Of a DNA stretch of 64,000 bases, positions 59,471 to 64,000 are shown piece after piece. Position 1 is the first letter of the stretch. Each line of letters opens with the position of its first letter. The notes beneath the pieces were generated by a model. That model made no database searches. It was given only the letters and a program-made list of their open reading frames with translations, and had not been told where the DNA came from. The stretch is from Rhytidiadelphus loreus (lineage: Eukaryota; Streptophyta; Bryopsida; Hypnales; Hylocomiaceae), in the NCBI GenBank assembly GCA_947034895.1, contig OX344763.1, forward strand, positions 76,589,093-76,653,092, given 5' to 3'. Position numbers and translations under genes: made by a program.

Positions 59471-62400
59471 TCATCCCGAAGGCTGGTAATCACTATCTCC
59501 TTTCACCTCTGCCCCGCTACTATGACCTCTAGTATCCCATCCCGAATCTTCATCTTCATCGTTGTCTGACTTTTCCATATCCTCTGATAAAGATTGTACA
59601 ATTGCCCCTCCTTGTACTTGCTTGGATGCAACTGACCTCGTTGGTCGGCCCTTCCTTTGCTCCTGTTTGGCTCTTAGTATAGACTTTCCTATGCCTTCTT
59701 TAAGGCCATGAATCGGTTTTAATTTACTCTCTGAAATTGGTTGACATACATCAGGAGGGGTTTTACCAAGACTTTGTCTCTTTGATGGGGAAATTGCAAA
59801 AGCCTCCATTAATCTTTTATTTCGAGCTTTGTGGGACTCTTTCACTTTTGGTGGTCTTACTTGCGATCCTCCATGATTGGGTATCTTTGCTCCATTCATC
59901 TGCTGCAATGTTCCATCAGACGATTTGAATGAATCACGTTTTGTTTGGCCAGAACGTTGACCAAACATTGATGCCAATATCTCGTCCTTCTCATCATCGC
60001 TACATGATGAATTGAATGGATCTGGATTGACACGAAGGTGCATTCCGGTCGGACTGCTCAAATGTTGTTCAACTTGTTTCCCGAATCTTGAGCCTCCGGG
60101 ACCATTCAAAGTTGTACTACCTCTTGATGTAGTGCTGATGGACGATCGCTACGTGGTCGTAATTGGAGATCTTGCACAATTTGCTTCTGGGCTTCGACGT
60201 TGTGAACTAGCATTGGGTGATCAAACTCCGTCACACGTGCATCTACATTCGATGGTACTTCCACACATTCAACACTTGTATTATCCACATTCATGTTGGA
60301 CTTCACCCTACACTCTCCCATGTCATTGACTTCGGGATTTTCTTCTACAAGTGCCATTGTCATGGATAGACTCTCGAGAATTGGAATCACTTCATCTGTT
60401 TGGGGGATGCAAACATTGACAAACATTGCCTCATTTTCCTCCACTATTTGCACATGAGTGTCCTCCGTATTGGCTAGAATCCTTTTGCTAGTCAACAACC
60501 CGGTTCCATCTACAAATTTAGCTATAGAAGGGCCACCTTCATCATATTCACAATTGTCCTCATCCAATGGAAAGTTGTAAATGTCTTCCGCATTTCTATC
60601 CCCATCTTCATTGTTCTGATTTGGGCTCCGGAGCGGTTCATCATCCAAATTGGTGATGTCATCGTTCATAGCATCTTTGTCATCGAATAGAGGATCACCA
60701 TCTTCACCATCTTCATCACGCTCGTCCTCCGACATAGAATCTTCCAACTCTACATTCTCGGTGTATCACTTCTTCTCATCGTTTTCCTTTGATGCAGAAA
60801 GGACTTTGGAATTGGTGTACACATACACCAAATCTTGGGCTCTCTGTGGCTTCAACTTGTTTCGAAATTTGTTGTGAACAAATGAATAGCTACTCCAATT
60901 TTGTTCACATGAAGACGAAGATACCGGTTGGGCCAAAATCCTCTTAGCAATTGGAGCAATGAGCTTCCCACACGCACCTTCAAAATCCCACCAAGCGTGC
61001 GCCAACAATTGTTGCTCGTCCGGGTTCAACATGTTGTGAAATGGAGGTTCCCTGTGGCGGAAGGCTACAAATTCTTTCACGACCGAGGCGTACTCCCCTT
61101 GTTTGCAAATTTTCATTAGAACACGCTTGCATGCATCCATTGCATCTTAGTCGTCGGCTAGCTCTTGATCTTCAAGAAGGTAGGGGTTCAACAAAGCTCC
61201 TGCATAATGTAGATCGGTCTCCACCAATTCCCGTCGGGCATAATACGGTTGCACTAGTGGAATGGCAAGGTCTAAGGATAAACAAAAAGGTGGTTTATCT
61301 ATAGAAAGGACATGTTTCTCTAATTTCCTCATTATATGCAACACCTTGCCCATGTATGGCCTCTTTGTATCCAAGTCACGTAGACCATTTACAATGGGAG
61401 CCGACAAGTCCTTGAAATTCTGACAATGGCGCCAAAAATGCTCGCTCAAAATTATCTTCTTCACCATTCAACATTCATTGCGGGATTTGGAGTTCCGCCC
61501 AAACTTCCTTGCGTATTCATCCCATTGCGGGTCCGTCACCGTTTGTTGCAACTTCCCATTGACCTTCAACATGCGCCCAATCATGTTGTAATTAGAGGCA
61601 AACCTTGTTTCCACCGCCATCAACAAATTATATTCCGGTGAGTACTTCCGAAATATTGCAAGTGGCATGTGCCGCTTCTTGAAGAATTTCACCATGATAC
61701 GGGCATTTTCCACGACCTCTTCAATCCATTGTTCATTCCCCCAATCTTTCAGCAACAAATTGAGGGCGTGCACCACACAACCTTGAAAAAAAATGTGGGG
61801 ATATTTACTAGAAATCAAATTCCATGCTGCAAGGTTCACTGACGCATTATCTGTACTCACTTGCACCACATTGTTGGGGCCTACTTGTTCTACGAATCTC
61901 TCAAGTATGCCAGCCAAGTATGTTGCATTTTTTTCGTGCCCTGTCGTATCCACCGCTCCCAAGAATTGCTCACCCGCAGAAGACATGAGCATGGCATTTA
62001 TCAACGGCCGATTCGTAACCGATGTCCATCCATCAATAGACAATGTTGCTCCAAACTTCCTAATGTTGTGTTCGGTTCGCTTTTGGAGATTGACCTCAAT
62101 GTCTGCCTTTGCTTGGTCAAGCAATTTATGGCGTAAGTCATGATAAGACGGTGGGATATATGGCCGTTGAAACTCGGCGGTTCGCTTCACCGCTTCTTTG
62201 AATGCTGGGTTCCTCGCAACAGCAAATGGTATGTTTGCAGCATAAAAGAAATTGGCCCACACCGCATTCAACTTGCGTTTATTTGCTTCTTCAAATCCAT
62301 TCACCAGACTACTTTGCTTCTGACTAATCAAAGGCCTACTGCTTGATCCCCGCGGAGTACCACGTTCACTTGATCTTTGTGTATTGAGGTTCATTTCAGA

Positions 62401-62757
62401 AGACAATGGATCCAAATCCTCCGGTGTAGTGCATGAGTCGGAATGTGTAGACCGTGCCATGTTTCTTCCATTTGAATTATCGCATTCCCACATAGCCATA
62501 GATGTGCCACTGCCATCCACATTGTTTAGAGACGATCTTCATGGGATCGCCCCTTGGCAACCCAAAAATAAAGCTCGAACTTGAGATGTCATTTTTGAGC
62601 AAAGGCTAATTCCTTTGTCATGAGACCCCGATGTGCCTTGGTATCCTAAGTGGCTAAACAACCGGCTTACTTTCTTGGCAAACACCAAGTTGCAAAACCG
62701 GCATTGCACTTTACCAACCTCTGGGAAGCCATACCAAGAAGACCAATCCTTGCTCAT
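59471..62757 (-). pseudogene. Second hAT transposase (BED + DUF659 + dimerisation), decayed
   Basis: From ATG 62757 (MSKDWSSWYGFPEVGKVQCR) one minus-strand frame runs down to 60106, with stops TGA 62539-62541, TGA 61468-61470, TAA 61147-61149 and TGA 60766-60768. A frame change near 60106 then leads to TGA at 59471. The domains match the hAT at 32841-36287: BED (QCRFC...LFSHLGY), DUF659 (ATLSIDGWTSVTNRPLI; VVQVSTDNASVNLA; GCVVHALNLLLKDW), and the dimerisation motif (CEQNWSSYSFVHNKFRNKL). An acidic tail follows. The TGA at 61468 aligns with CGA (Arg) in the first hAT, a CpG transition. This is the older, dead relative, with its own GGACGG flanks. Confidence 0.75.
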
Positions 62758-62766
62758 AGTGATCAC

Positions 62767-63100
62767 CTCCGATTCCGTAAATTGGATTCAAATTAAAAAT
62801 GTAACCGTTGGATAAGATTAATAAAAAATATTAGAAACAATGTGTGAATGAAGCCTTGGAAACCAAAGCCCCCCTGTCCACTAAACTATGCATTACCAAG
62901 CAAGGGACACAAAATAAATTGCAACTCCTAGCCCTTGGAAATCTTAGCGTTCAGTTTCTCAAGAGTGCTTGTTAGTCTGAAATTCTAAGAACTTATAGAA
63001 TTCAGATCAGGCCCATTCCTCATGAATGTTGAGCAGCAAAAACTAAAACATTTCTAAAGCCCCAACGGTTCCGAAAACAAAAATGCGGACGGCAACGAAG
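62767..63100. other. No gene recognised
   Basis: 5' flank of the second hAT gene up to the 42-bp tandem repeat. No TATA or leader like that of the giant element is evident. Confidence 0.4.
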
Positions 63101-63345
63101 GAATCGTGGACGGCGACCTGCGACAAGCGGACAGCAGTGACAGAATCATGGACGGCGAGTTGCGACAGGCAGACGGTAGCGACGGAATTGCGGACGACGA
63201 GCTGCGCCAGGCGGACGGCAGCAACGGAATCGCAGACGGCGAGTTGCGACAAGCGGACGGCAGCGTTGGAATCGTGGACGGCGAGCTCTGACAGGCGAAC
63301 GGCAGCGTCGCAATTGTAGGCGGGTGGTGGACTGGCGGACGGCTG
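63101..63345. repeat. 42-bp tandem repeat, GGACGGC-rich, about 6 copies
   Basis: Units start GAATCRTGGACGGCGA at 63101, 63143 and every 42 bases after. Translated, this is a 14-residue repeat (DGELRQADGSDGIA). Its composition matches the region at 58911-59215, so I read it as the right subterminal array of the second hAT, not as a gene. Confidence 0.7.
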
Positions 63346-63677
63346 CTGGATTTTGACTAATTCTACAAGTTTTAATTTTAGGGACTTAGTTTAGAGATGC
63401 GTGATATTTTAGGAATTCAACAATTAATGAGATAAAATTATGTTGAGGGATAGGCATGTCCAAAATCATACTTGACAAAAAAGTATTGCATAAAATATCA
63501 AAAACTTAGGAGAGTAAATTCAAAAACATTTGAGTAACCCACATATTTTTATATTAATGAAAAGCAACTCATAGCATACTATGAGTGTTGTGAATTAATA
63601 GTATTGAATCCTCTCGAGATTCAAAATTAACAACACTCCATAATGTCATATCGAAATACAAACAAGGTGTAACTACC
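63346..63677. other. No gene recognised
   Basis: AT-rich spacer. A hAT right terminal sequence matching CAGGGTTGACG was looked for here and not found. Confidence 0.4.
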
Positions 63678-64000
63678 CTATATATTATCCGTGCTACCTC
63701 CCTCAGAAAGACGCGACGAACCCTCTTTATCCTTCAGCCTTACACTTGCGCGGCGTGTTTGAGGACCAAGACCTCCGCCATTCATGGGCCCCCTAGACGC
63801 AGCTTCCATGTCTACTGCGGAAAAGTGTCGTTTGGTATCCGGAGAGTAGTCATCCTCGCCTTCAATCTTTCGTTTATTCTTCCGTTTTGGAGTCAAATCC
63901 ACGTCTTCTGCCTTCAACGCTCTCAAAGCAGCATCCACTTTATCTACCAAAAAGTTGACCACGTCATCATCATTTTTCATGGAAAACCACTTTGGTTCTT
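63678..64000 (-). CDS. 3' end of an unknown gene, runs off the window
   Basis: The frame is open to the right edge (EPKWFSMKNDDDVVNF upstream of the first ATG at 63980) and ends TAA at 63678. The visible ~107 residues are charged, with a basic cluster KRKNKRKIEGEDD that could be a nuclear localisation signal, and a Ser/Gly-rich end. Too little is present to assign a family; strand and composition resemble the tails of the other element proteins. Confidence 0.45.
   Translation of the reverse strand, partial: EPKWFSMKNDDDVVNFLVDKVDAALRALKAEDVDLTPKRKNKRKIEGEDDYSPDTKRHFSAVDMEAASRGPMNGGGLGPQTRRASVRLKDKEGSSRLSEGGSTDNI

Noticed and set aside
58904..63319. Arg/Asp-rich open frames over the GGACGG repeats
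   Set aside because: Open in several frames because of the 42-bp period and GC content; the position at hAT flanks explains them better.
1..64000. Simple reassignment of TAG to glutamine as the explanation for all internal stops
   Set aside because: Some TAG codons face Trp, Tyr, Thr or Ile in the homologue, and TAA and TGA stops also occur in decayed copies, so decay alone may suffice; kept only as an open question.

Overview
The window is eukaryotic nuclear DNA made almost entirely of mobile elements. I see no rRNA, tRNA, CRISPR or bacterial operon. Short AAACCCT/TTTAGGG tracts, GT-AG introns, BED/DUF659 hAT transposases and an FCP1-like domain with the DLNG motif seen in plant proteins point to a streptophyte (charophyte alga, bryophyte, fern or similar). 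The species is not determined, and I ran no database search.

Region by region. (1) 1-7.5 kb, + strand: an intron-containing gene with a ParB-like domain, a methyltransferase-like motif and a coiled-coil tail, followed by an FCP1/NIF-like phosphatase gene and an unknown gene. Its upstream DNA and introns carry palindrome family A (AATTCAGGT-N7-ACCTGAATT). (2) 8.4-13.2 kb, - strand: a decayed second copy of the ParB-like gene with the same two introns, but carrying palindrome family B (TTATCTTCGASTCGAAGATAA). (3) 13.2-20.3 kb: gene-poor, with tandem repeats and more family B palindromes, leading into a DUF7869-like transposase gene at 20.4-23.3 kb. A second copy lies at 26.9-29.5 kb on the - strand, preceded by palindrome family C (ATCAGCTCGASTCGAGCTGAT). 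(4) 24.4-25.6 kb: a truncated relative of the kinase-like gene of region 5, with its promoter. (5) 32,017-58,257: a 26.2-kb insertion into a ~175-bp satellite, bounded by the 8-bp direct repeat TGCACAAC and by diverged inverted ends. It carries a hAT transposase, three paralogous genes of an unknown family (one ending in a RING-H2 finger), a protein-kinase-like gene, a 105-bp tandem array and nested TTAA-flanked (piggyBac-like) MITEs. (6) 58.9-63.3 kb: a second, decayed hAT element with GGACGG-rich flanks. (7) The right edge holds the 3' end of an unknown gene.

How the parts relate: inside the 26-kb insertion every gene has the same upstream layout, namely clustered GGCGACCGCGGGTC repeats, a GCAYGCGCCC box, a TATA-like stretch next to a proximal repeat, and often a shared leader. 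The same repeats fill both ends of the insertion. I infer one giant hAT-type element whose genes share a common regulatory code. The palindromes A, B and C seem to mark the ParB-like and DUF7869-like genes in the same way. Many genes contain in-frame stops, outside the second hAT mostly TAG, and single-base frame breaks, so most copies are probably dead or imperfectly sequenced.
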